64,000 nt of DNA, from contig JACVVK020000388.1 in assembly GCA_018292915.2 (NCBI GenBank), positions 35,001-99,000 on the forward strand. The letters are read 5' to 3'. A program made the translations under genes and the position numbers. The DNA comes from Batillaria attramentaria. Taxonomy: Eukaryota > Mollusca > Gastropoda > Batillariidae. The notes under the pieces were generated by a model that saw only the letters and a program-made list of their open reading frames with translations, was not told the DNA's origin and searched no databases. Shown piece by piece: positions 11,316 to 23,319 of the stretch (the first letter of the stretch is position 1; each line of letters begins with the position of its first letter).

Positions 11316-11706
11316 GGGGCGGGTCGGTGGTCTAGTGGATAAGAGACTTGTCACCAGTGCGAGAGGTCAGGGGTTCGAGTCCCACTTTTTCCCTTCTCGT
11401 ATGTGGGCACCAGTTCATTCGGGCCGATCGTCGGGGGTTCTCTCCGGGTACTCTGGCTTCCTCCCCCTCTGCTTTGGAAATGTTCAGCCCGCCAAATTTG
11501 AAAAATAAATGCAATTCTAAATTCCGAAATTTAAATAGTTGAGCTGACCCTTCGCATGACGTGATTGTAATGTGTTTATGTCCAGCGCGTGAGAAAATGC
11601 GTGTGATTTCACGTGAGCGTGCGTGTTGGGTTCAGTTTGCGGCGCTTTGAGCCGATTCAAGAAACTGGGTAAAGCGCCTTCACAAAGCTCATTATTATTA
11701 TTATTT
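11316..11706 (+). mobile_element. tRNA-derived SINE, type 2, copy 1
   Basis: A tRNA-like head carries A-box (GGTCTAGTGGATAAGAG) and B-box (GGGGTTCGAGTCCC) promoter elements. A central block follows with 'TCTCCGGGTACTCTGGCTTC', then a tail with 'AAAGCGCCTTCACAAAGCTC' and (ATT)n. A second copy lies at about 36,947-37,330. The central block resembles conserved domains shared by several metazoan SINE superfamilies; which one is not verified. Confidence 0.8.
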
Positions 11707-13189
11707 AAGTTGTTTCTCTATAGAGAAACAACTTTATGAGACGGGGCAGATTTTGCTATGCGCAGCAGCAAGTTTCAGTGATACAAAACAAGACTGTGAC
11801 GTTTCTCCACACAATACTTACTTTCCACGCACACAGTGACGTAAACCACCTCGCCGGACGGCTTTTTACTTTGAGATAAAAATGGGCAGTCATATTCTCC
11901 AGAGGTATTTTCACGATTTTTATCCTGCCGCATTTTGAGAACAGTTATCGCCGATTTGAAAAAAATCGGTCGTGTCACGATTTTTTTCGAAAAAAAATAG
12001 TTCAAATGGCTTCATTTTCTGAAATTGGGAAGATCATCCAATTATACTGCCCTGTTTTCGTAGCATAGCTCTGACAGGTTTTGTGTAAGAAAAATATTTC
12101 CGAGGTTAGGGGTTGGTTTGCATATAAGGCCAAATATCTATGAAACGACTGCTTCAAATTACTCATCATCTCCGGTATTTTGTCACTTGTGCCAACTGCA
12201 CATATGACATGAACTACTGCACTATTATAGCTTCGTATTAAGAATAGCAGAGCTTTTAGATAAACAAATTTTTCACGTTTCTGCGAGAAGAGCCGGTCAA
12301 AAAAGTTCCAATTTTGCAATTTCGTAAGTACAATCCAAGGCACTTAAGTCCACGTTTCATCAGCTCATCTAGATCTTGCAGATTTTATGTCAAAATTAAT
12401 TCAGTCACTGAAGTCACAAAAGCAACAAGGAAATCACAAGATATGTAGAAGTATCATCTGTCAGACGAGCAGCGTGAGACTGACGTCAAATGTTTGGTTC
12501 ACAGACAAAATCTGCAAGTATCGTCACTGCTTCCGACATTTCATCAGCCCTCTAGATCTTCCAGATTTCATGTGAAAAATAACTCAGTCGGAGACAGTCA
12601 CAAAGCCAACAGGGAAATCACAAGACATGAACAAGCATCCTCAGACCATCTCAGTGCTAGAGGCTGGCGTCAAAAGTTTACTTCGCGGAATTGACGTCAT
12701 CTCTCTCTCTCTGTATGACGACCTGCCTGAGGCTGACGTCAAAATGTTTAGTTTCACGGAACTGACGTCTCTCTCTCTCTCTCTCTCTCTCCTCTGGGGA
12801 GCCAGGGTGGCCGAATGGTAGAGCGTTGGACTTTCAATGCTTGGGCCGAGAGTTCGAATCCCGGCCGCTGGGGCCAAATATTTGTGCTGGCCTTTTTCTC
12901 GTTCGCCCCGTCGTTGATATCACCCTTATGTGGGGGAAAAGGACGTTAAACTCCTAAACACCCACCCACCCACCCTCTCTCTCTGGCCCTCTCTCTCTCA
13001 TGCCCCTTCTTCCCCCACCCGCGGCCCCACCCCCCAGACACGTGGCTAATCGGTTGAGGTCGTAGAGGATCTAGTGTCATTGGTAGAACTTGGAGAGGGG
13101 AGAACCGGCAACAATAACAACAAACAGACAAAATATAAATGAAGTTTGGAGAAAACAATTTTGTAGGGACGGGGCCGTTCCTCCTTGTT
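11707..13189 (+). mobile_element. Family A element, copy 2 (near full length)
   Basis: It starts with a palindrome (AAGTTGTTTCTC-TATA-GAGAAACAACTT), directly followed by 'TATGAGACGGGGCAG', and ends in 'GGACGGGGCCGTTCCTCC' and 'TTGTT'. It has landed in the (ATT)n tail of the preceding SINE. Inside are the conserved blocks seen in copies 1, 3 and 4, short CT tracts and an integral SINE at 12,797-12,962. No transposase frame is present, so it is non-autonomous. Confidence 0.8.
12797..12962 (+). mobile_element. tRNA-derived SINE (type 1), carried within family A
   Basis: Head 'GGCCGAATGGTAGAGCGTTG' (A box) and 'GAGTTCGAATCCCGG' (B box), then 'CCAAATATTTGTGCTGGCC' and the tail 'GGAAAAGGACGTTAAACTCC'. 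It sits at the same internal position in family A copies 2, 3 and 4. Confidence 0.85.
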
Positions 13190-13259
13190 ATTATTACTAT
13201 TATTATGTAGAACCTCGCATACGTTTAATATGTATGGATTTATATGTCTAGATAAATTA

Positions 13260-13262
<3 letters not shown>

Positions 13263-13326
<64 letters not shown>
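13263..13326. repeat. (TG)n microsatellite
   Basis: About 32 uninterrupted TG units. Confidence 0.95.
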
Positions 13327-13328
<2 letters not shown>

Positions 13329-14647
13329 CCAGAAGAAATTTTCTGCCATCGACAGACAATAAAGTTATATTGAATTGAATTGAATTGGATACGTCAAAAA
13401 CTTAGTGATGTCAACACAGCTAAGCGAGCTAACACGACCTCATGTGTTTGGGGTTTTGCGAGGTCAAAGAGGCACGAAAAGAGGGTTTCCAGTCCTTTCT
13501 TTATGTCAGCATGCTTGATGTCAGAGAGCTTGCGTACGTGTGCGCGCAGGCAGCATACATGACACTGTGACGACAGCAGGTCACCGAATGGAAACAACAT
13601 ATTGGGCTGGTGGCCATCTTGTTAGCCCGTCCTTAAGCTCGTGCACCAAGCCAATGATAAATCTTGGCTTGGCGTCCATGCCTCTACAGAACCGGTAGGA
13701 ACAGGGAAATTTGTGGCTACTCCAAACGTTGTCCTTTGTAAAACAAAAACAACAGTCTGGAGTGGTCCAGAATAACGTACAGTTTACGGCAAGCATACCT
13801 CTGCCAGTAAAACTGACTGTGAATAAATCGCAGCTAGGGCTTTTGTTTCACTTGAGAGGCTAGCCGACGAATTTTTCCGCGCCATGTTGATAGCGTCATG
13901 GTAACGTGACACATCACGTGGTGTCTAAACTAGTGCCGGAGACAACCAAAAGAGAAGCAGACGACACAATCTACGTAGTCAGGCCAGAGGCAATGTATCA
14001 GCTACGATATGAGACTCAGACTACCAGGTCTAGGCGTCGCCAGCCGAGAACTTCTTACGCGCGGTGCACATTCTGTAGTCATGCTAGAAATCTAGATGTA
14101 AACTCTTTGTTTGAACCGACACAAAAAAGAACAAAAATTCTTCATATGTGGTCAGGCAGCGGGATTGTAGTGCGGTACACACAGTCAAATGTCGATAATG
14201 CTTATTCACTATCACAGGTGCCATCACTTTTGAAAAAAAACCCAAACAAACAAACAAACAAACATGAATGCTGTGTTTACGTGGATGCACTGACTGTGTG
14301 ATCAGATTTTCATTCCATGTTCATTCCATGTATAGCCGGGCAGACGCGAAAGCTGGCGTTGCAGCAAATCTAGCAATGTGTTCACCGTGTCACTGAATAC
14401 GCTAAGGCTCAGTGTCGGCATTAGAGATGCTGTCACTGTGCAGGTGTCAGTCTAAGTGGTGCAACGATTGACACCATAAAAACTTCGTGATCTGTGAGCA
14501 TTAAAATCACAAACATTGTTCCCGACTGTGGCATCTAGTGACACCAGTTTTCAGCTAGTTGTTGATACAACCATGTGCCCAGTGCTTTGGTGTGTGTGTG
14601 TGAGGTGTGTGTGTGTGGGAGCATTTATTTCCTTCTCTTTTCACTCT

Positions 14648-14683
<36 letters not shown>

Positions 14684-16332
14684 TGGATCTATAATTTTTC
14701 TTACATTAAATAGATCTATGTATAATGAAGAGTATTTTGCAAGCAAAACTGAAAAGTAAATAAAACGCTACAACACTTAGTTAACACAACAAACATAACA
14801 CATAGTACACATAGTCAGTTTTCCCATCTTTATTGTGAAAGACTTGTGTCAATTCATGCACATTTTTCTACAATTGCTATGCTTCCACAATTGACTCAGT
14901 TAATTTACTGTGTTCATGAAACAGCCCTGGCAGGTATTAAAATCAAACAGAAATAGACAGCAGCAAGAGAACTGCAATTCCTACTGCCTGCACAACAAAA
15001 ATGACTGCCAGATCACAATACATCATTAATCATATGGCTAAACACACACACAGAGGTGGCAACAGATAAATCAGAAATACATTCTTTGTAATGCTGCTTG
15101 TATCTGTCATTTTGTTATACTCTCTCCTACATGTTGTGCATTTGAAAATATGGGAATAAGGTTGTTTTCCATATATCCTACTGGGATGTTTTTCTTACAG
15201 TGTATTCAACAGAGACACAAGAACCATGTCCCTAGCACGTCATATAACTTTTATTATCCAGTTATCTACTCTCTCAAGTATTAAAGTAATGACTTCCTTC
15301 AGTTGTTTTTTTTGTTTTTGTTTTTGTTTTTTTTGTTTGTTTTGTTGTTGTTGTTTTTTTTTTTGTTTTTTTTTTTTTGGGGGGGGGGAGGTTTATGTAC
15401 ACATTTCAGTCAGCGCTGTTCTGGACAGTCATCAGAATAATCAGCATTGCCCACTTCATGTACTAGCAAATCAAACATATATTAATTCTTATGTTTTTAA
15501 GAAGTTCATTGTAGACAATGTGCCTGATGAAAGATGATAAATTTTGAAATACATGGATGTTAGAATATCAAGAACACGGAAAGGCTTAATGAAATCCGCA
15601 AAGAGTAATAACTGCTCAGCATACATGTATTACACATTTCAGAAATGAACAGCCATACAAATATTGCTACATGTACATGTGTGCCATTTATGAGCTTATT
15701 TATAAATAAAACATGAACTGCAAGGCCATAAACATGGCTAGTACATGTAGTAAATTAAGTTAAGTTAAGTGCTCAGAACTTAACCCTATAGTTTTCAACA
15801 ATACATGTTGCCTTGCTTCCCTGGCTTTCTTTTCATTCAGTCATACCAAAATGGGTTACTGTGTTTAAACCTGACGCTGTGATACCAGTTTTGTTTGAAT
15901 CTGCAGCAAATTTTGATATGATGTTAGTAATTGAATGAAAATCACTTTGTGTTAGTCATTTTGATTAATGGTGAGTTTACGTAACAGCACAAAAACATAG
16001 TCTCCTAACTTTGGATTTGAAAGATGAGAATGTAGGATAATGATTAGTTGCATACTACATATACCACCTGCACTACAACACTGCATTACAAAAATTGACA
16101 TTTCTTCAAGCAGGGCTAGAATCCCTAATTTTTCTTGACATTGACACTGACATGGTTCTGAGCAGCACAACTGATATTTTTTTCATTTGCATGAAACTTC
16201 CACAGGAATGATCTGAGACCATGTTTCCACAAGCTTGAAGTTGAATATTTCTGTCCAGGTGTGCAAATAGGTGTGAAAATCTCTCATTCTGGCCTACTAA
16301 TAGTGTATTTATATACATGTACATGGGATTGC
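13327..16332. other. Gene-poor stretch
   Basis: AT-rich sequence with GT/CA tracts at 14,589-14,617 and 14,650-14,681 and a T/G run at 15,307-15,388. An open frame of about 131 codons at 13,906-14,301 shows no recognisable domain and I do not call it. The right part could hold the 3' UTR of the minus-strand candidate gene ending at 16,333. Confidence 0.4.
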
Positions 16333-16513
16333 CTAAGGCCCCTGTCTCTGCATCAAAACTTCAAATTTTATGGGCAGCCTCTTCATTGCATGTCTTGAGA
16401 TTGGTTGTTTTTCTTGTCCTCCCCTGGGTGCTTCAATGGGTGAGTAGTCCAAAGTGCGTTCACGTGCTGTTCCAGATGTAATAGCAGCAGCCAGTGACAG
16501 GGTTCCAATAACC
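16333..16513 (-). CDS. Possible last exon of an unknown small protein
   Basis: After an acceptor (TTTTGTGTGTCCAG) a frame of about 60 codons runs to TAG at 16,333. It has a short hydrophobic start (IGTLSLAAAITSG), then a basic, polar tail (QEKQPISRHAMKRLPIKFEV). I recognise no family. The reading phase needed here does not match the phase-0 end of the candidate exon at 17,419-17,545 if they are joined directly, so another exon or an indel would lie between. Treat as tentative. Confidence 0.3.
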
Positions 16514-16620
16514 CTGGACACACAAAATATAAATTGATGACACTTTTCCAAAATGGGAGTGACACTTTTGCACAATAAAAAAGAAAAGAAGAACTAGTTT
16601 AGGCAAAGCCTTTTTGAGTC

Positions 16621-17045
16621 ATGTGTGACCTTGACCTTTGCTACAGGTCACTAAAGAAGCCATTCTTACAATGCAGATCTGGCCAAAAGTTTGATTTCTA
16701 ACAATTTCAACATGACCCTGTGACCTTCATCCTGAAGCCAAGGTCATCCAAACTGTACACATTACAGCTGTTTAAACCAACTTCATAAATTTGTGCTAAG
16801 TTTGAGTTGCCTGGTGTCTTTGTTGCTGAAAAACTGACAGACAAAACATCTGATAACATTCTCATCATGATTCTGTGACACTGACCTCCATGGGAGGTCA
16901 TTTCAAGTGATTTGTACTAGCCATCACTCTGCTAAATTCGATGTTTCTACTATGTAATATATACTTCCTGAAAAAGATCAATGATAAAGTTTACCACAGA
17001 CAGACGGACAGACGACAAAGACTCACTTTGTTACATGTGGGTAAA
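16621..17045 (+). repeat. Diverged TGACCTTGACC repeat array
   Basis: Starts with 'GTGACCTTGACCTTTGCTAC' and contains further 'TGACCTTC...AAGGTCA' pairs. It ends in 'ACAGACAGACGGACAGACGA' and 'TTTGTTACATGTGGGTAAAA', like the end of the array at 9.6-10.3 kb. Confidence 0.6.
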
Positions 17046-17332
17046 AATTGACAGGGGTGGGAGAGGGGTCAGTGCTTCTGCATAAAAGCCAACAACCGGT
17101 AGGGAGGGGGATACATGGTACACAAGAAGCCACACCAGTGACATGCTGTACTTTATGCAGACTGTTAACAGTGTTGCTGATCAATCAAAATTTACAATTC
17201 ATGTAATTTTCTACTTGTCTGTCTGATGTACGGCAGTTTTTAGAAGACTATATAAACATAATTATTATATGCCTTTCCTCATAGAAAAAAGTACAAGCTC
17301 ACTAATAGAATGTTACATAAGATTCAGCAGAA

Positions 17333-18490
17333 AACACATACATGTACACAAAGCTACCAGTAACAGAAAACACAAAGAGCACCAGTGCACAATACTCTCC
17401 CACACATGACAAGCATACCTTCCATGAGACATCAGTCACCACACCTTCCATCATCTTGCTCAGCAGCAGAGCTCTATTTCTCACTTTGTAAATGTCATTG
17501 TCAGCTTTGGTTTCACGTTCTGGGTGTGAATGAGACAGTGAGAGCCTAAAGCTGGTAAAAAACAGGAAGTTTCAGTTACTTTGGATAAATTTGAATCACC
17601 ACATGGTAAAACTAAAAGCTAAACTTCTCACGAACAGAACATTGGTTCAGCAACTCCACAATACTATAGTAGCTACAGATTTTTTTACAGGTCCCAGTTC
17701 TTGGAAACAAGCACACCATAATGAGAAAAAGTCCAAGAAATAAAAAAGATGTTCTTTTTCTAATGTATGATGCAAGTCAGGCAATCTGCTTGGAAAAGGG
17801 AGGTACACAAGTGAAGAGCTAGATTTATGCACTTAGTTTATGAAACAGTGCCTATCATGAAAGCCACACAACCACTGACAGTGAAAGTGTTTCACATAAA
17901 TGTTAACCTATGCATGCATTTTTCATCTTGTATACATGTCAGATGTACGGTAATTTTTAAATAACTTAAAGTTAAACTCTACCATGCAGAAACATCAACT
18001 ACCTATGAGAAACACTAGGCTCCCTGGCTGATAAACCATTAGATCAGTTCCAGTGCTCAGGCAAAACTAACACTAGTAATGGGAAGAGAATCAACATCAT
18101 GTACACACAGCTAACAGTAACACAAGTTTACACACCACACAGCAATACCCTTCCACACCTGACAGTGACACCATACCTTTGATCAGTCCTCATGATCAGT
18201 GTCAGCCGATGAGTGTCAACACACTACCCCATCAGTGATCTTGGTCAGTAGTCCTTCAAGTTGTTGCTTTGGTTTCACTTTCTGGGGGTGATTGAGAGCC
18301 TAAAGTTGGTAAAACACGTGAATCTTTAGTTGATTTTGATAGATCTATTACTTGGGACTTTTGAACTAACCGCCAGTTATAAATACTACAATGGTCGATA
18401 ATCCATGATCAAAATTCCTACAGACCTTAGATGTATACAGATACCACTTCTTGAAAACAATCACATTATAAAAAATAAAATCAAAAAAAT
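17333..18490 (-). repeat. Old tandem duplication, about 763 bp apart
   Basis: 17,333-17,720 and 18,096-18,480 share a series of landmarks in the same order: 'CATGTACACA-AGCTA-CAGTAACA', 'ACTCTCCCACAC-TGACA', 'CATACCTT', 'GGTTTCAC-TTCTGGG', 'GAGAGCCTAAAG-TGGTAAAA' and 'CTTG-AAACAA-CACA'. Similarity is patchy, so the duplication is old. Confidence 0.6.
17419..17545 (-). CDS. Candidate internal exon, unknown product
   Basis: An acceptor (ACCAGCTTTAG) and donor (GGAAG|GTATGC) enclose a 42-codon open frame with protein-like composition ('ADNDIYKVRNRALLLSKMME', 'GVVTDVSWK'). A second, decayed copy with the same splice-like borders lies at about 18,180-18,310 within a tandem duplication and contains stops. 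That supports a once-functional exon here. It might belong with the frame at 16,333-16,513. No domain recognised. Confidence 0.35.
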
Positions 18491-19788
18491 CAAAAGAAAA
18501 ACCACAAAAAACAACTGAGGGGTGACGCTTCCGAAGTTCAGCTCTACTGCTGATTTCTTCTATCGTCGGATCTACTCACCGAAAACAATTATTCACATTT
18601 GGACTTCTGATGTCTGTAGACTTGAATCTACACGAGTATGTTTCCTGTTTTCAACTATGATACGCGTAACAGAAGTCGATTTGTGCCAAAACCTGCGGAC
18701 TGCCACACAGTCAGTTTACCGAACAATCCGGCTCCGCTTCACAGAAAAGAAGTTAATTATCTACTATTGCTTACGCTAAATAAAGCCAACAATGGCACAC
18801 TCACGTACCACGTCGCTGTAGAGGATGCAAACATTTCTTGCAAACGTCAACGATGCATATACAGTACTCCATTTTCAACCGAAAACAAACATGCAGTTCC
18901 GAAGGGTTGCAAACATGCAGCCATTTCCATTTGAATCGGTTGTCCCATTCACGGTGTTGTGCCGTATATGGAGAGAAAAGGGCGTGGTCTTTGGTGATAG
19001 ATTCGAAACGAAGGTCAATGTTCGAAAACGATTTTTGGCCTCTAGGCTTAAATAGCGCCACTCGCCAGCCTCGAAATGCAATTTGCCCCCAATATTATGG
19101 GGTCAAAGCACGTAACCGTCACAATTTCAATCATGTAGCCAACGCGCATCACACTTCGCCCAAAATCCTGAGTTAGGAACTGTGGCTAGAGGTACGACCT
19201 CGACCGATTAGCCACGTGACTGGGGTTAGCCCGTCCTATGATGTTGTTTCCATTACATTTCCATTATAGCAGACGACAATGCAGCGCAGATAGACGACTC
19301 CAGCCAGAAAGGGGTAAGACCCCAGAATTGAGCCAATCGCGTGCCACGGCATAATGAGCACAACACATGGCATGGTCTGGCAAACTGTTTTGCCAGACAC
19401 CGCGGAAGAGGGAAGCAGATGTAATTCGATATGACTGAAACGTAGAAAGAAAGCAGTAAGGCCATTGACCTCACTTGAGGAAAATGACTATTACGTTCAT
19501 CTCTTTCATCTTGAAACTACCCCCTTTTCCATAAAATGACGCCATGGACGTAATGTGGTTTGCCCACACGAGTAAAGGGGCGATGTTGGCTTCAGGGCTT
19601 GCCGAGTGGAGTCGTCTATTGGACGTAACCAAAGAAGAACCGAATATACAGCGTGAAAGAAACGCGTCAGTGATTGGCGCACGTGGTCGACGTCAAATTG
19701 TGACGCACAAATTGTCGCGACGGTTGGAAAGTGTAGCACGTATTCTCTAGTGTCAGCAAAACAGATTCCAACGCTCATGCAGTGCAGG
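18491..19788. other. Intergenic region upstream of the lectin-domain gene
   Basis: No homologous frame. 19,226-19,262 carries 'TAGCCCGTCCTATGATGTTG' followed by a TTTCCAT motif, the conserved end of family B. The 300 bp before the gene contains CpGs, CACGTG-like motifs and 'GACGTC' but no obvious TATA box. Confidence 0.4.
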
Positions 19789-21903
19789 ATGGAGAGCCTC
19801 AAGATTTGGGTGCTGCTGTTGTTCATGATTCCGTGGACGGTCACAGGGCAAGGTCTAAACAGGTGGTTACAGTACGGCCGTATGTGTTACAAGTTCTACA
19901 CTGGCAGTAGAAAGGCTGACGGCAGCAACCCTACGCGAGGATGTACCATGGCAGACCCACACGACTCGAGCCAATTTGACTTTTTGCAACGGAAGTTAAA
20001 TGAACTTCGTGTGAGTGGTTATATACTTGGAGCTAAAAGATGGTATGATCTGGGAAACTGTTTCAGGCATGACCAGCTTTGGGGCTTTTATAAGTCAAAA
20101 TGGTCGAGCGGTGAGCCAAATGGAGATGGAGGTTGCATGGAATTGTGGACTTCAGGACTAAACGACTTACCATGTTGGAAATGGAGACGCCAAATCTGCG
20201 AAAAAGGTGTCCCCAATTTTTGCCGTCGCAGTCCCTGTAAAAACGGCGGGCAGTGCGCATCCACTTGCACTGGATATAGATGTACATGCGTCAAGGAATA
20301 CTATGGAACAACGTGCAAGTACGATAAGGACAATTGCAAAAGCGATCCTTGTCAGCACGGTGGCACATGTACAGATGGAATTCAAAAATTCACTTGCCAT
20401 TGCGACGCTGGATATCGTGGCACAGTTTGTGAAATTGATATCGACGAATGTGAAAGTCGGCCATGTCAAAATGAAGTGACCTGTGAGGATGGACCCAACG
20501 CCAACCAGTTTACTTGCCACTGCAGACAAGGCTTCACGGGAGTCACTTGCGCATATGAAATACCAAGTAAGCCGTACTATGACTGCGATATGTGGTCGCC
20601 TGAAAATGCGGATTTTTCCTGCGGTTGTTCGGTCGCGTTTCGTGGATCTCCACCAGCTTTAGTCGGCTGGAATCTGTATAATAATGATACTGACTTAAAG
20701 CCAAATTTCACCTTCACATCTATTCAGAGGAATGATACACGCTTGGGACGGTACATCTGCCAGGTGACCTGGAAAATAGCAGGCGAGATCGATTATATCG
20801 ACACAGACGTTTACTCCCTACGAGTGGCGTATGGACCGACAAAGGCAGATAGCCAAATTTACGGAAACGACAGTGTGACTACAGATGGCCAGAAGGAGAT
20901 AACGTTTCAGTGCTATTCAAATTCTACGTGTCCTGATGCAAGAGTGGAATGGCAAGACGTTGAGTGTTTCGAAGGAAATTACGGAAAAGACTGCACGTTC
21001 AGGCCAGATCCTGTAACTGCAACTAAAAATGGAAACAAAATAAAAGTAGCCTGCAGACTCGAAAATTCTCAAATATCAACGATAACTGTAACAGTTACTC
21101 ACACCGTGAAGGTCGACTGGAAAGGACAGGCTAAAATATCGTATCTCGAAGTGGATGAAACGGCAAATGCGGTTGTTGTAAACACATCGGCCACACGCAT
21201 GCAGCTTGTGTGTAAGGCGATTGGAAAACCATCTCCGAAGTTCCTGAACGTCTATCATCATCCAGGTCAAGATACCGTTGCTAATGAAGGTGGCAGTCTA
21301 CTAAAAGCTACGGACGTTAATAGCAATGCGTTTGAACTTGCAAAAACCTATGCTATCACGTCCCCAGCAACCTGTGAGCAGGTGGACACCTACCGCTGCG
21401 TTACTGCCCTCAAAGCCACCTCAGCAGAGCGTGATTCCGAACGCATTACCGTCCTGTATAGGTGCCCAGCCAAACCAGAAGACCAGAAGGCGGTATCGGA
21501 CGCCTCAGCTGCCATCATAGGGGCTGGCGTATCCTCGTTACTGCCTTTAGGTTTCTTGATCGCCGCAGCCGTTCGACGTAGGCGAAGACAGAACACACAA
21601 GAAACGCAGTTGGCACTTCAGAGAGCTATGGCGGAGCAACGTCAGAGAGGCCTCGAGAGTCGACTTGCTGGCCAGCAGGATGTCCTTGCTAGCGCTCAGG
21701 ATCAGGAAGCCCAGTATATGGCAGACGCCTTACAAGAAATAGAATTCATGCAGGCAATCGAACCCACTGGAACAGACTCAACTGGCCACACTGAAGCAAC
21801 ACTAATAGATTCTGAATCCACCCACTTAGATGTAGACACTGGACTAGAAGAAACCCTAGGATCAGGAAAAGAAGCTTCAAACATTGGAATAGAAGAGGGT
21901 TAA
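19789..21903 (+). CDS. Intronless type I membrane protein: C-type lectin domain, three EGF-like, Ig-like domains
   Basis: The start is ATG 19,789 (AGGATGG, good context) giving 704 residues; ATG 19,777 is in frame but has poor context. Residues 1-20 form a signal peptide (LKIWVLLLFMIPW). Residues ~24-139 form a C-type lectin fold with paired cysteines, WSSGEPN and LNDLPC, consistent with Ca2+/mannose-type binding. Three EGF-like domains follow at ~145-176, 183-214 and 219-254; the last begins DIDEC, the calcium-binding form. About 300 residues of cysteine-poor, N-glycosylatable Ig-like sequence come next, then a transmembrane helix (~574-596, AAIIGAGVSSLLPLGFLIAA), a stop-transfer RRRRRQ and a ~100-residue acidic tail. 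The lectin-EGF order recalls selectins, but Ig-like domains replace sushi repeats. A cell-surface recognition or immune role is inference. A gene of this kind in one exon is unusual and may be a retrocopy. No stops or frameshifts are seen. Confidence 0.9.
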   Translation: MESLKIWVLLLFMIPWTVTGQGLNRWLQYGRMCYKFYTGSRKADGSNPTRGCTMADPHDSSQFDFLQRKLNELRVSGYILGAKRWYDLGNCFRHDQLWGFYKSKWSSGEPNGDGGCMELWTSGLNDLPCWKWRRQICEKGVPNFCRRSPCKNGGQCASTCTGYRCTCVKEYYGTTCKYDKDNCKSDPCQHGGTCTDGIQKFTCHCDAGYRGTVCEIDIDECESRPCQNEVTCEDGPNANQFTCHCRQGFTGVTCAYEIPSKPYYDCDMWSPENADFSCGCSVAFRGSPPALVGWNLYNNDTDLKPNFTFTSIQRNDTRLGRYICQVTWKIAGEIDYIDTDVYSLRVAYGPTKADSQIYGNDSVTTDGQKEITFQCYSNSTCPDARVEWQDVECFEGNYGKDCTFRPDPVTATKNGNKIKVACRLENSQISTITVTVTHTVKVDWKGQAKISYLEVDETANAVVVNTSATRMQLVCKAIGKPSPKFLNVYHHPGQDTVANEGGSLLKATDVNSNAFELAKTYAITSPATCEQVDTYRCVTALKATSAERDSERITVLYRCPAKPEDQKAVSDASAAIIGAGVSSLLPLGFLIAAAVRRRRRQNTQETQLALQRAMAEQRQRGLESRLAGQQDVLASAQDQEAQYMADALQEIEFMQAIEPTGTDSTGHTEATLIDSESTHLDVDTGLEETLGSGKEASNIGIEEG

Positions 21904-22092
21904 GCGGAAGAAACTGAAAACAATGAAACATAAGACAGTTGATCAGAAGGGGGAAAAGAACAAGAACAACAACAACAAAGAAACAGAAAATACTGAAAGA
22001 ACCCTCCAGGTAAATCGTAGAATCTTCAAGTCATGATCTTCAGGACTCTGCATTTTCAACGATTTGGCTATACCTCCGTCTGATTACTTTTT
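21904..22092. other. 3' flank of the lectin-domain gene
   Basis: Short A-rich sequence without an AATAAA signal before the family A element starts, so the transcript end may lie inside the element or use a variant signal. Confidence 0.35.
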
Positions 22093-23264
22093 AAGTAAAC
22101 AACTTTATGAGACGGGGCAGATTTTGCTACGCGCAGCAGCAAGTTTCAGTGATACAAAACAAGACTGTGACGTTTCTCCACACAATACTTACTTTCACGC
22201 ACACAGTGACGTAACGAAATCTGCGTCATAGACACCTTACGTGCACACTTTGCTGCTGCGTTCTTTTTGGCGGGAGTTGACGTGTGTGTATGTGTGTGTG
22301 GACGGATGTAATGATGGCTATCTGCTAAACCACCTCACCGGACGGCTTTTTACTTTGAGATAAAATGGGCAGTCATATTCTCCAGAGCTATTTTTCACGA
22401 TTTTTAGCCTGCCGCATTTTGAGAACAGTTATCGCCGATTTGAAAAAAATCGGTCATGTCACGAATTTTTTTCGAAAAAAAATATTCAAATGGCTTCATT
22501 TTCTGAAATTGAGAAGATTATCCAATTATACTGCCTGTTTTTGTAGCACAGCTCTGTAGCTCTGACAGGTTTTGTGTAAGAACAATATTTCCGAGGTAGG
22601 GGTGGTTTGCATATAAATTCAAATATCTATAAAAAGACTCCTTCAAATTACTCATCATTCCGGTATTTTTGTCATTTGTGCCAACTGCACATATGACATG
22701 AACTACTGCACTATTATAGCTTTAGTATTAAGAATAGCAGAGCTTTTAGATAAACACATTTTTTTCACGTTTCTGCGAGAAGCGCCGGTCAAAAAAGTTC
22801 CAATTTTGCAATTTCGTAAGTACAATCCAAGGCACTTAAGTCCACGTTTCATCAGCTCTCTAGATCTTCCAGATTTTATGTCAAAATTAATTCAGTCACG
22901 GAAGTCACAAAAGCAACAAGGAAATCACAAGATATGAAGAAGTAGCATCTGTCAGACGAGCAGCGTGAGGCTGACGTCAGATGTTTGGTTCACAGACAAA
23001 ATCTGCAAGTATCGTCACTGCTTCCGACATTTCATCAGCCCTCTAGATCTTCCAGATTTCATGTGAAAAATAATTCAGTCGGAGAAGTCACAAAGCCAAC
23101 AGGGAAATCACAAGACATGAACAAGCATCCTCAGACGATCTCAGTGCTAGAGGCTGACGTCAAAAGTTTAGTTCACGGAACTGACGTCATCTCTCTCTCT
23201 CTCTCTCTGTATATGTATGACGACCTGCCTGAGGCTGACGTCAAATGTTTAGTTCACGGAATTG

Positions 23265-23319
<55 letters not shown>

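Noticed and set aside
13906..14301. 131-codon plus-strand frame
   Set aside because: Low similarity to any domain I know, runs into an AAAC-repeat segment, no splice or promoter support.
19750..19776. Upstream extension of the lectin-domain protein from position 19,750
   Set aside because: The first codon there is GTG, not ATG; the ATG at 19,789 has better context and places the signal peptide at the N-terminus.
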